Assembly (NCBI GenBank): GCA_937876695.1
Contig: CALFHW010000046.1
Location: 1 to 13,623 of the forward strand
Direction of reading: 5' to 3'
DNA length: 13,623 nucleotides
DNA from: an uncultured bacterium
GTDB taxonomy: Bacteria > Patescibacteriota > Dojkabacteria > CALFHW01
Shown: positions 7,675 to 13,623 of the stretch, in pieces
Layout: every line of letters starts with the position of its first letter
Numbering within the stretch: position 1 is the stretch's first letter
The notes under the pieces: generated by a model
What the model was told of the DNA's origin: nothing
Database searches by the model: none
The model's input: the letters and a program-made list of their open reading frames with translations, nothing else
Made by a program: the position numbers and the translations under genes

Positions 7675-8295
7675 TTACTCCAGCGAAATACTAAAACCAC
7701 CGGCAAAATTATAAGCCAACTCAGCCGGGTCGTAGTAATCAAATAGACTGCTGGGCTTATGTCTAACCTCAGGGTACTGCAGGTAGATTTCAGCTACCTT
7801 CATGAAGAATGAGTGACTACAAATGTAGGCCGCTGAGGGCGTGTCCTGTCTAATCAGTTCAATTAACCTGTCGACTCTCGCAAGTACTTCAGCAAAGCTC
7901 TCTGATAATTCGCTGGCGATTAACCTCTCAAAAAAGGCCCTGCGAAGATCGTTTACTCTCGACACCTCAGACAGACTTAAAAATTGCTGCTTAGACATTA
8001 TCTCCTCCATGGTGAACTTTATCTCAGCTAATTCCGGCAGGACCTCATAGTCCAGGGTAATGAGCTCTGCTGTCTGTCTTGCCCGCTTTGCCGGAGATGA
8101 GTATACTTTGTGTTTTTCTGTAGCAGTTAATGTGCCAACGCTGGCGGTTTCCTGTAAACCGTTTGTCTTAACCCCGGTAGTGTCCAACCATGGATCCACT
8201 TGGCCCTTGGCAACCAGATTAAAACTGTCGTAAAGGTCTTTACCTTCAACTAGATAGGTGTACTTTTGGGGGCGGATGAAATTTAGCTTGAGCAT
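7675..8295 (-). CDS. Histidine-phosphatase-like protein lacking the catalytic His
   Basis: 206 residues, typical for the histidine phosphatase (phosphoglycerate mutase-like) superfamily. Seen: YSSPAKRARQTA at 65-76, the family's second-Arg motif; LPELAEIKF at 86-94 with the expected acidic residue E91; SFAEVLARV at 133-141; and a C-terminal CSHSFF at 159-164 carrying the second catalytic His. At the N-terminus the family's RHG, whose His becomes phosphorylated, is replaced by R8-P9-Q10. The codons CGC CCC CAA lie in an otherwise intact frame, so a simple frameshift does not explain the loss. The protein is therefore probably not an ordinary phosphatase; it may bind a phospho-ligand or use other chemistry. 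Its ATG follows the upstream stop by 18 bases with no Shine-Dalgarno site. A TAAATT box 8 bases before the ATG could be a promoter, but the region is AT-rich. It is the last gene of the TrpR-led run. Confidence 0.75.
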   Translation of the reverse strand: MLKLNFIRPQKYTYLVEGKDLYDSFNLVAKGQVDPWLDTTGVKTNGLQETASVGTLTATEKHKVYSSPAKRARQTAELITLDYEVLPELAEIKFTMEEIMSKQQFLSLSEVSRVNDLRRAFFERLIASELSESFAEVLARVDRLIELIRQDTPSAAYICSHSFFMKVAEIYLQYPEVRHKPSSLFDYYDPAELAYNFAGGFSISLE

Positions 8296-8313
8296 GATTA
8301 GTTAATTTAATAA

Positions 8314-9024
8314 TTATTTAAATAGCGAACCTAAAACCGGTAAAACCTGGGTACTGCTTCCGGCTAATTCTTTTGCGAACTTCTGCTGGGGATTGAGAAA
8401 TAACTTATTGGGCGTAGGGTAATTTACCACTAGTTGTGACCCATTTTGATTACCAGCTAGTAATAGTTCTCGCAGAGCGTTGTATTGGGAAGCATATCTA
8501 ATAGTTAATTCATTGTCTTGCTCACCTCTGCCCAGAATATGAGCGTGTTTTGCAGCGCGCTGCTGAGACAGCTTGGTTATAAAAGCATCGAGCTTGGGGT
8601 CTAGTTGTAATTGCTCCCGGTACATCTGCTCTAACTCCTTTTGCATCTGGTTAAATCCATCCCCAAACACGCTAGTAAATGTCTCTACCCTAATCATAGA
8701 GCCCAATTCTTCCTCTAGCATGTTAATCTGTCCTGCTAGGTTTTCCCTGCTCAGGTTGCACATCTGCAAATAATCAATTCCAGCCTGGCTGCATGATTGC
8801 TCTACTTCGGGGATATCCATTTCGGTGTCGGCGATTAGAATGTGGATGTTTGCAGGAATACCTGCTGCCTGTGACGCGTAGGCCAATGCTTTAGCGCTTT
8901 CAAGACCGGCTGTCATTTCCCTGCTGATTCCGCCTGTAATTAGTCTGACTTGTCCTGTTTGAGTGTAATCGGGGCAAACTGGGATAGTGACATTAAGGCT
9001 GGCGCCAAAGATAGCGTGACTCAA
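8314..9024 (-). CDS. Unknown alpha/beta protein; may be the second half of a split gene
   Basis: 236 residues if the TTG at 9024 is used; a stop (TAG) lies six codons upstream in this frame. I recognise no family. The N-terminus reads NVTIPVCPDYTQTG (11-24), then RLITGGIS (27-34), then an Ala-rich helix, then a strand NIHILIADTEMD (59-70) ending in acidic residues, then a second strand around DYLQMCN (84-90). That alternation suggests a Rossmann-like fold. Residues ~95-160 are helical and rich in Glu/Gln. The C-terminal part has RYASQYNALRELLL (176-189) and LVVNYPTPNKLFLNP (198-212). Cys at 17, 78 and 89 may matter. No membrane segment. The start overlaps the preceding ORF by 32 bases in the +1 frame, so translation may be coupled or the two may be one gene carrying a frameshift. 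Cyclodipeptide-synthase and isocyanide-synthase ideas were considered, but no signature motifs were found. Confidence 0.6.
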   Translation of the reverse strand: MSHAIFGASLNVTIPVCPDYTQTGQVRLITGGISREMTAGLESAKALAYASQAAGIPANIHILIADTEMDIPEVEQSCSQAGIDYLQMCNLSRENLAGQINMLEEELGSMIRVETFTSVFGDGFNQMQKELEQMYREQLQLDPKLDAFITKLSQQRAAKHAHILGRGEQDNELTIRYASQYNALRELLLAGNQNGSQLVVNYPTPNKLFLNPQQKFAKELAGSSTQVLPVLGSLFK

Positions 9025-9322
9025 CCAAATGGGATCCTAGTTGTTGTAGCTCGGCTTTGGTATCAGGCAATCTGATAGCGTTATGGCTTCTGACAAGAGC
9101 ATGAATAAAATCTGACGCTGGTTGAACCAACTGCTGGCCCGCCTCAGTTATATGCTTCCTGTTGCGAATTATGCTCACCTGATCTCGAATACTACTGCTT
9201 GTAAGTACTCCTGACTCGATGTGCCGCAATATATCTTCGTTATAAGGATAATCGCCTGCAGGTAAGGTGAAGTTATTTAAATTCGAAACTTCTAATTGTG
9301 TGGAGGAATATTCTCCTGGCAT
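8993..9322 (-). CDS. Unknown small protein, possibly N-terminal part of the next gene
   Basis: 109 residues beginning at an ATG. No family recognised. The N-terminal ~25 residues are polar, followed by a helical run (NEDILRHIESGVLTSSSIRDQ), a basic stretch RNRKH (53-57), and further helices to about residue 95. The mix of short helices with a basic turn is compatible with a winged-helix or small regulatory fold, but no helix-turn-helix is clear. The last ~10 residues overlap the next gene, and their composition (VESRYLWRQP) looks less natural than the +1 frame there. It lies 59 bases after the TrpR-like gene and is probably co-transcribed with it. No Shine-Dalgarno site is visible. Confidence 0.5.
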   Translation of the reverse strand: MPGEYSSTQLEVSNLNNFTLPAGDYPYNEDILRHIESGVLTSSSIRDQVSIIRNRKHITEAGQQLVQPASDFIHALVRSHNAIRLPDTKAELQQLGSHLVESRYLWRQP

Positions 9323-9381
9323 TTCTGTAGTATTAATAGATTATTTGCGAACGAAATTGGTTTTGAATAGTTAATTTTGGC

Positions 9382-9651
9382 CTAGTTGGGCCAAAGGTTA
9401 GAGAAGCTAAATCTAGTGTGATTCAGTACTTTAGAGCCTCTGGTTACTGTGGCAATTCCCACTTTGAGTTCTTTGGCAATTTGCGCCTGCGGCTTTTTTG
9501 CTAGCAGTTGCTTGATGATTTCCAAACGCTTTGGTATGTCATCTAACTCGCCATCGGTGAGAATTGCCCTGAGTAACTCCTCCATTTCAGTCGGGGAAGA
9601 GATATTTGTCAGTGTATTTATAAGTTGTCTGGTTACATTGCCTTTGCTCAT
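9382..9651 (-). CDS. TrpR/YerC-family transcriptional regulator
   Basis: 89 residues. Residues 30-76 align well with E. coli TrpR: LTDGELDDIPKR (31-42) matches LTPDEREALGTR, then a hydrophobic helix, then the recognition helix GIATVTRGS (65-73) matching GIATITRGS. The helix-turn-helix spans ~55-73, so it should bind DNA as a dimer. By that alignment the TrpR residues that hold tryptophan, T44, R54 and R84, correspond to T32, R42 and R71 and are all present. A tryptophan-like co-repressor is thus possible, though many family members (YerC type) have no known ligand. It is shorter than TrpR (108 residues), lacking most of the last helix. An operator with two CTAG half-sites sits directly upstream, which implies autorepression. 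It heads a minus-strand run ending at 7675. Naming it trpR would go beyond the evidence. Confidence 0.85.
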   Translation of the reverse strand: MSKGNVTRQLINTLTNISSPTEMEELLRAILTDGELDDIPKRLEIIKQLLAKKPQAQIAKELKVGIATVTRGSKVLNHTRFSFSNLWPN

Positions 9652-9652
9652 G

Positions 9653-9678
9653 ACTACATACTAGCATACTAGTGTAGT
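9653..9678. promoter_or_regulatory. TrpR-type operator: tandem CATACTAG within an inverted repeat
   Basis: CATACTAG occurs twice in perfect tandem (9657-9664 and 9665-9672), placing two CTAG cores (9661-9664, 9669-9672) exactly 8 bases apart. E. coli trp operators have the same CTAG cores and the same 8-base spacing. The tandem is flanked by a perfect 6-base inverted repeat, ACTACA (9653-9658) and TGTAGT (9673-9678). It covers the regulator's -10 box, so binding should block transcription of the TrpR-like gene. It lies ~80 bases before the divergent gene at 9751 and could affect that gene too. Confidence 0.6.
9658..9666 (-). promoter_or_regulatory. Extended -10 promoter of the TrpR-like gene
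   Basis: The minus strand reads TGCTAGTAT, ending 6 bases before the ATG at 9651. Its TAG overlaps the first CTAG core of the operator, as expected for repression by occlusion. No Shine-Dalgarno site is present, so the transcript is likely leaderless. Confidence 0.5.
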
Positions 9679-9734
9679 AGATATCAAGTGAATACCTTTC
9701 ATAACCCAAATCGCTGGTAAATTCACCTGAAAAG

Positions 9735-9743
9735 TGTTAATTT
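9735..9743 (+). promoter_or_regulatory. Possible extended -10 promoter for the gene at 9751
   Basis: TGTTAATTT has the TGn extension but only a 3-of-6 -10 hexamer. It ends 7 bases before the ATG at 9751, the same leaderless spacing seen at the other starts. Weak alone; supported mainly by that shared spacing. Confidence 0.35.
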
Positions 9744-9750
9744 GCATACT

Positions 9751-10419
9751 ATGAATACTGGTAAAAAACTACGGATAGCTTTTTTGGTCATTGCAATAAT
9801 AACTACTGTAGTGCTCACCATCGCACTAGTACTATCGCTACTCTATTCACAAGTATTCTCTACACCACCAGTCTCTGCACCTGTGTCTATGCCCGCAGAA
9901 GTTCCAACTGAAGATTCAGATCCATATAAAACTGTTGTCATGCGCGATTATTTCTTAGAGATTTACCAGCAAGATAGAGAGTTCGATTTTAGATTCACAT
10001 TAAATGTAGAAAAAGATGCAACTATTGCCAAAACAGATTATGGCTATGAAGTAACTGGGGATGGGTATCTTCTAAGTGTTGGCTATGCGCCTGAAGCTGG
10101 TCCAGCCGAATGTACTCAAGACGCGGTGTTTGTAACCAATCCAAATTCAACTAGTACAATGTTCAGGGAGAAATCTCCGGAAATTTCCTCAGGTAAATAT
10201 TCTGCAGGTTACTATTCGGACTACGACAAAGAAGATCAATCACCTGATCCCAATAACCCTCTACACAAACGTTGGACATGTGGGACTGATGGAATTGGTT
10301 TCCCTAAAATTGGTGCAAACGCAGGTTGTAGTGTAACTGACCTATCATCATTTGCCGAATGCGACCGAATAATCTCCACCATGAATATGGAACGCTTGGG
10401 TGAACGTAAGGTAAAGTAA
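9751..10419 (+). CDS. Unknown membrane-anchored exported protein
   Basis: 222 residues from the ATG at 9751. A TTG nine bases upstream is in frame but would sit inside the proposed -10 region, so the ATG is preferred. Residues 5-8 are basic (KKLR) and ~9-33 form one strongly hydrophobic segment, giving a signal-anchor topology with the rest outside the cell. A Pro/Ser linker follows (38-57). The outer domain has beta-like stretches (FDFRFTLNV, YEVTGDGYLLSVGY) and four Cys (121, 177, 193, 204), which could form two disulfides. I recognise no family. There is no lipobox Cys after the hydrophobic segment. It is divergent from the TrpR-like gene and shares that control region. Surface-exposed, function unknown. 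Confidence 0.7.
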   Translation: MNTGKKLRIAFLVIAIITTVVLTIALVLSLLYSQVFSTPPVSAPVSMPAEVPTEDSDPYKTVVMRDYFLEIYQQDREFDFRFTLNVEKDATIAKTDYGYEVTGDGYLLSVGYAPEAGPAECTQDAVFVTNPNSTSTMFREKSPEISSGKYSAGYYSDYDKEDQSPDPNNPLHKRWTCGTDGIGFPKIGANAGCSVTDLSSFAECDRIISTMNMERLGERKVK

Positions 10420-10430
10420 GCGTCTAAGTC

Positions 10431-10468
10431 TGCCCCCGCGAGGACTGAACTCGAACACCTTTGCTGGG
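10431..10468 (-). pseudogene. tRNA 3'-end-like fragment (possible attachment-site remnant)
   Basis: Read on the minus strand, this stretch looks like the 3' third of a tRNA: a variable-region-like AGGTGT, a T-arm with stem CGAG/CTCG around a seven-base loop TTCAGTC, and an acceptor 3' strand GGGGGCA. Four of five T-stem pairs form; the outermost pair mismatches, and the loop has G where tRNAs have the conserved A58. No matching 5' acceptor strand (TGCCCCC) is found within 100 bases upstream on that strand, so it is not an intact tRNA. Such 3' fragments are typical scars of integrases that insert at tRNA ends. A chance resemblance remains possible. Confidence 0.4.
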
Positions 10469-10510
10469 ATGTTTTCATTTTATAACTCGTTAAGAAACAT
10501 ACAGTCAGTG

Positions 10511-10516
10511 TAGAAT
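10511..10516 (+). promoter_or_regulatory. -10 promoter box of the AbiTii-like gene
   Basis: TAGAAT (5 of 6), preceded by GTG and followed by GGGACT, then the ATG at 10523. The 6-base spacing predicts leaderless transcription. There is no usable Shine-Dalgarno site: GGGA is only 2 bases from the start. Confidence 0.45.
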
Positions 10517-10522
10517 GGGACT

Positions 10523-11443
10523 ATGAGTAAAAATTCAGAAATTGCGAATCTAGCCAAAGAAATACTTATGGACTTTGGTAATAACTTACCTCTGCATATA
10601 ATAATGCTGAAATCTGCACAGCTTACGTTATTAGCTAACCTAAATAGTTACCATAAATGGATCATTGATAACACGGGTTCCGCTGAACAATCTGAGGCGT
10701 CTAAATCTGTATTTCAAGTCCGTATGGGTGCGGCAAGTGATCCTTCAGTTTCTGTATCAAGTTCAAATCCTCATGAAATTCCGAGCTTGGCAATTATGAA
10801 TAAGGGTAACTTGGGGGAGAGGGGACATTTGGCAGATGAATTCAAGAAGACTATAAATTGGCTATCATACTTGCGGATTGAAACCTATAAAATTGTTTTG
10901 GGGGTATATAACCAATGGAAATTTGGTAATACGGCTGAAGGAATATTCGAATCCAAGAGAAATATGGTCGGACCAGTGCTGTTATTAATGCTACCTGATA
11001 TCGAGCTAAGATTAAACTCCATTACCGAAAATTTGAATAGCCCCAACCAAGAAGACTGGAAGAATGCAGTTGTGAGTTGTAGGACTCTGTTTATTGATCT
11101 ATCTAACAAGATATGTCCGGGAGCTGAAGGAGTAATTAAACAAAATTACATAGATCGGTTGAAAAACTACATAAGTACTAAACCAACCGAAAGTCGTACC
11201 CGACTCAAGCTAGACAAAAAAATATTCGAGGAGGTTAAAGATCGCATAGAGCTCGTAGTCGAAAGTACTCAAGGTGCTGCACATGATGGAAGACCCGAGT
11301 TAGCATATGCCCAAGACGTCGTTCTTCATACATACCTAGCGCTTGCTAGAGTAGCTGAAGTTTATAAATCTAGGAGCAATGGCGAAAGGTTGGAACCTGA
11401 GCCACCAGTTCAGACCAGACAATCACTCGCCCAGAGTCAATGA
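10523..11443 (+). CDS. AbiTii/HEPN-like protein, candidate abortive-infection gene
   Basis: 306 residues, soluble. Residues ~6-52 resemble the N-terminal AbiTii module of phage-defence proteins: two helices with LAKEIL, then LKSAQLTLLANL, then a Trp-containing HKWI and a Gly. Residues 60-105 are Ser-rich and probably a linker. Residues ~174-282 resemble the helical C-terminal domain often attached to it: DWKNAVVSCRTLF (178-190), a conserved-looking YIDRLKNYI (209-217), VKDRIELV (238-245), then a GAAHDG turn (251-256) and a long helix to 281. That turn sits where HEPN-type proteins have their His motif, but the usual R-x4-6-H spacing is not met, so RNase activity is doubtful. The resemblance is from memory of the families, not an alignment. 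TGA ends it 21 bases inside the converging minus-strand gene. It is next to a tRNA-like fragment, fitting an accessory location. Confidence 0.55.
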   Translation: MSKNSEIANLAKEILMDFGNNLPLHIIMLKSAQLTLLANLNSYHKWIIDNTGSAEQSEASKSVFQVRMGAASDPSVSVSSSNPHEIPSLAIMNKGNLGERGHLADEFKKTINWLSYLRIETYKIVLGVYNQWKFGNTAEGIFESKRNMVGPVLLLMLPDIELRLNSITENLNSPNQEDWKNAVVSCRTLFIDLSNKICPGAEGVIKQNYIDRLKNYISTKPTESRTRLKLDKKIFEEVKDRIELVVESTQGAAHDGRPELAYAQDVVLHTYLALARVAEVYKSRSNGERLEPEPPVQTRQSLAQSQ

Positions 11444-13567
11444 GCTAGAGAATACCCGTGCATCTTTGAGATGTAGTTGGAATTGAAGATTAAACGTAAG
11501 AAAAAGCATTAATCTTTTTGTTCTCAGGAATTTCTTGAAAGAGCCGAACTCAGTTTTAAGCCCCCTATCGCTCTTATACATCGCTTTGTAGTGCTCATCT
11601 GGATAGTACATCTGCTTCATGAGATCTTGCTCAACATCAATCGTGAACAAATTAGACCGAAGTATAGGTCTAATTACTCCCACTGATAATACTATTGCCC
11701 TATTGAATCTATTAATCTTGTATTGAACTAGGTGAAAATCTCTATAAAATATGACTCCGTCTCTAACTAACCAATATGGTGATAAAGACAGCTCTTGAGT
11801 AAGCTTCCAATCATGAGGAATGAATATGACACCATTTCGTTCCACCCCACTTTTTTCTATCAAACTCTCTAACACTTGCGTGGCAGATCCCTTATACTGC
11901 AACTTCTTGGAAGATCTGTTCAATGATTTTATAACCAGTTCATCCAATTGTACCGCGATATCCTCCCCCAAATACTTACCAAAATCATTACGGTTATTGA
12001 TATCTATAACACCTTGCTTAGAGAGACTCGTCGAAAGTACTATACTTTGTTTTATTGCTTTGTTAAGCCCATCAGCTGAAGCCCACCCGATACTAGAAAA
12101 AATAGTGCTTTTAAGTGCTGCTTTTTTAATATTGGATTCAATAGTAAGGAGCGTACTTTGCTCTACAGACGAAGCTATTGTTTTATCTTCCTCCCTAGTT
12201 TGCCACTCACTAGAAGAAGACTCATGGGCTGAAATAAATTCTTCAAAATTAATTCCGGATAAGTCTAAGATCTCTGACCATAGTCCTTGGTGCGCCCTAA
12301 ACTCCTCAGTACTAGCTTTAATATCTTCTAGCATGTGGTTTATAAATTCGTCGGGTGGCACTATTTTTTTGCCCTCAGAGAATAACTTAAGTGCCCGAAA
12401 TACGTATAGATTAACTATGATTGGTATATCATTAATTGTGTGAGCGCCTTTTGTCCGCGGTCTTTCGTCCAAGTCTATTCCATTAGAACTATCGGATAAT
12501 TTTGAGCACGCCTCAAGAACTCTCGGAAAGTTATCGATAGTCAATACTGTCTTTGATTTGTGTACTAATTCACCTATATGATCCCATATCGACCTAATCA
12601 TTTTGGAAGCAGACTCCTTAGAGATTTTTCCAATTCTGCAGCGGTTAATAATTTTAGCCTCTAATCCAAACAAGAACACTCGAAGTCTACTCAGGTATTC
12701 AACTTCAATACCTCTTAAAGTTTTTAGCATGCCAAGCCATACTAGCTGTTGGTCTGCTAGCCCTTCCTCTTCGTTGCTTCTTAGCAGATCCCAATAGGCA
12801 TTTTCTGTAGATACAATGTGATAATCGAGTGTTGTAAAAAATTCCCCTCCAATAAGCACATATTCTGCCAAACTTTCCTGGTCTTCAAAATCTAATGCCC
12901 GTTTGAGCATAAGATATATAGACTCTTGAAGAGATTTGGATATTTCCAATAGGAAGTCAAACTCATTTTTACTTGTGTTCTCAGTCACCTGTTCCATCAT
13001 ATCTATAATTCTTCGGTCTCCGACATTGCCTATAAACTTTGTAAGCTGTTTCTTTAGTGCGCTCCTTCCACTTAGCCGAGCCCTATATAACTCAGTTGAT
13101 GCAACACAAACCGTGCTGAAAAAGTTCAAGTTCTTATATTCTATAGATAGATCTACCAAGCGATATAGGAAATCAAAAAACACCTCAAGTGATTGAGGGG
13201 AGTTATCAGAGATTGTCGCAACAATGCGGAAAAGTTCATGCATAGCTCTGTATATTGAATTCCAATTATCCCAATACCACCAGGGACGTTTTTTCTGTTG
13301 CTCGATGTCTAGCTTCATCCCAGGCCTATTTGAAAGTTTCAAATACTCACTGAACACTAAATAAAAAACATTTAGACTTTCCTCCAAACCTATATAGTCA
13401 TCTGCTCTAATCTGTGAGATCGCTAAGCTGCTAATATCAGCGAGACTGGGACCCCGCGTAGCCTCCGAACCCATAGGATTTTGGCCCTTTAATGCCCCGA
13501 GGAGGTTGTCAACTCCCTGGGACTGGCTGGTGCCTGAGCAAATAATGGTATTTCTCCTGATTTTCAT
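11423..13567 (-). CDS. Large uncharacterised helical protein (frame open to window edge)
   Basis: 714 residues from the ATG at 13567. No family I can name. It is predicted almost wholly helical, with no clear membrane segment or signal peptide, and with charged regions and Ser clusters (SSSSEW at ~460). Residues ~38-75 (RGPSLADISSLAISQIRADD followed by a hydrophobic helix) faintly recall the cytoplasmic part of DUF2254-type membrane proteins; this is only a hint. The C-terminal ~130 residues are richer in aromatic and basic residues and contain strands (WLVRDGVIFYRDF). The frame continues open upstream of the ATG to the window edge (18 codons), so the true start may lie outside and a membrane part could be missing. 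A TAAGTT box 8 bases before the ATG gives some support to 13567. It converges on the AbiTii-like gene with a 21-base overlap, so both stops lie inside the other gene. Confidence 0.65.
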   Translation of the reverse strand: MKIRRNTIICSGTSQSQGVDNLLGALKGQNPMGSEATRGPSLADISSLAISQIRADDYIGLEESLNVFYLVFSEYLKLSNRPGMKLDIEQQKKRPWWYWDNWNSIYRAMHELFRIVATISDNSPQSLEVFFDFLYRLVDLSIEYKNLNFFSTVCVASTELYRARLSGRSALKKQLTKFIGNVGDRRIIDMMEQVTENTSKNEFDFLLEISKSLQESIYLMLKRALDFEDQESLAEYVLIGGEFFTTLDYHIVSTENAYWDLLRSNEEEGLADQQLVWLGMLKTLRGIEVEYLSRLRVFLFGLEAKIINRCRIGKISKESASKMIRSIWDHIGELVHKSKTVLTIDNFPRVLEACSKLSDSSNGIDLDERPRTKGAHTINDIPIIVNLYVFRALKLFSEGKKIVPPDEFINHMLEDIKASTEEFRAHQGLWSEILDLSGINFEEFISAHESSSSEWQTREEDKTIASSVEQSTLLTIESNIKKAALKSTIFSSIGWASADGLNKAIKQSIVLSTSLSKQGVIDINNRNDFGKYLGEDIAVQLDELVIKSLNRSSKKLQYKGSATQVLESLIEKSGVERNGVIFIPHDWKLTQELSLSPYWLVRDGVIFYRDFHLVQYKINRFNRAIVLSVGVIRPILRSNLFTIDVEQDLMKQMYYPDEHYKAMYKSDRGLKTEFGSFKKFLRTKRLMLFLTFNLQFQLHLKDARVFSSSLTLGE

Positions 13568-13623
13568 GCGATATAAACTTAATATTTCAAAGCGTGAAGT
13601 ATTTAACTTTTTGGCAAACTTAC

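Noticed and set aside
8314..9024. Cyclodipeptide synthase or isocyanide synthase
   Set aside because: The PVCPDY and DTE segments were suggestive, but none of the catalytic motifs of those families is present.
9742..9744. TTG start for the membrane-anchored protein
   Set aside because: The ATG at 9751 is better: the TTG overlaps the proposed -10 box and adds only three residues ahead of a normal signal-anchor.
11423..11443. UGA recoded as an amino acid (as in some CPR lineages)
   Set aside because: Both TGA stops here end plausible proteins, reading through would push each gene further into the other, and no gene has an internal in-frame TGA.
11820..12443. 207-residue plus-strand ORF inside the 714-residue gene
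   Set aside because: Antisense shadow rich in Ser and Leu, typical of reverse-read helical AT-rich genes; no promoter or family resemblance.

Overview
The window looks like part of a small bacterial genome, most likely from the Candidate Phyla Radiation (Patescibacteria). This is an inference, not a proof. The supporting signs are: a PEGA-domain propeller-type surface protein; a large membrane-anchored FN3/SH3 protein with a calcium-loop motif; tightly packed genes with small overlaps; almost no Shine-Dalgarno sites but several -10 boxes only 6-9 bases ahead of a start codon (leaderless transcription); and several proteins with no family I recognise. TAA, TAG and TGA all act as stops, so code 11 fits and UGA does not appear to be recoded.

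Layout. (1) Bases 1-1286, plus strand: the 3' part of a PEGA-domain surface protein that enters from outside the window. (2) 1279-2112, minus strand: a protein with a C-terminal phosphoribosyltransferase-type PRPP loop, converging on gene 1 with an 8-base overlap. (3) 2192-5011, minus: a 939-residue surface protein with an N-terminal membrane anchor, an FN3 domain, two SH3-like domains, a Cys-rich section, a Ca-loop motif and a tandem C-terminal module. Its middle is clearly more AT-rich than its ends. (4) 5089-7632, minus: a P-type cation ATPase. (5) 7675-9651, minus: a compact run, in transcription order TrpR-family regulator, two overlapping unknown ORFs (possibly one frameshifted gene), and a histidine-phosphatase-like protein that has lost its catalytic His. 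(6) 9652-9750: a divergent control region with a TrpR-type tandem CTAG operator over the regulator's own -10 box. (7) 9751-13567: three genes that look accessory. They are a membrane-anchored unknown, an AbiTii/HEPN-like candidate defence protein (plus), and a 714-residue unknown (minus) that converges on it with a 21-base overlap. A tRNA 3'-end-like fragment lies between the first two, at 10431-10468.

How the parts may work together. The TrpR-like protein probably represses its own promoter, and with it the downstream unknown and phosphatase-like genes. The T44, R54 and R84 equivalents that bind tryptophan in E. coli TrpR appear conserved, so a tryptophan-like co-repressor is possible. The tRNA-like remnant beside a candidate abortive-infection gene suggests that the right end of the window is, or borders, an integrated accessory segment. 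The best candidate for an undescribed system is the autoregulated TrpR-unknown-unknown-pseudophosphatase cluster.
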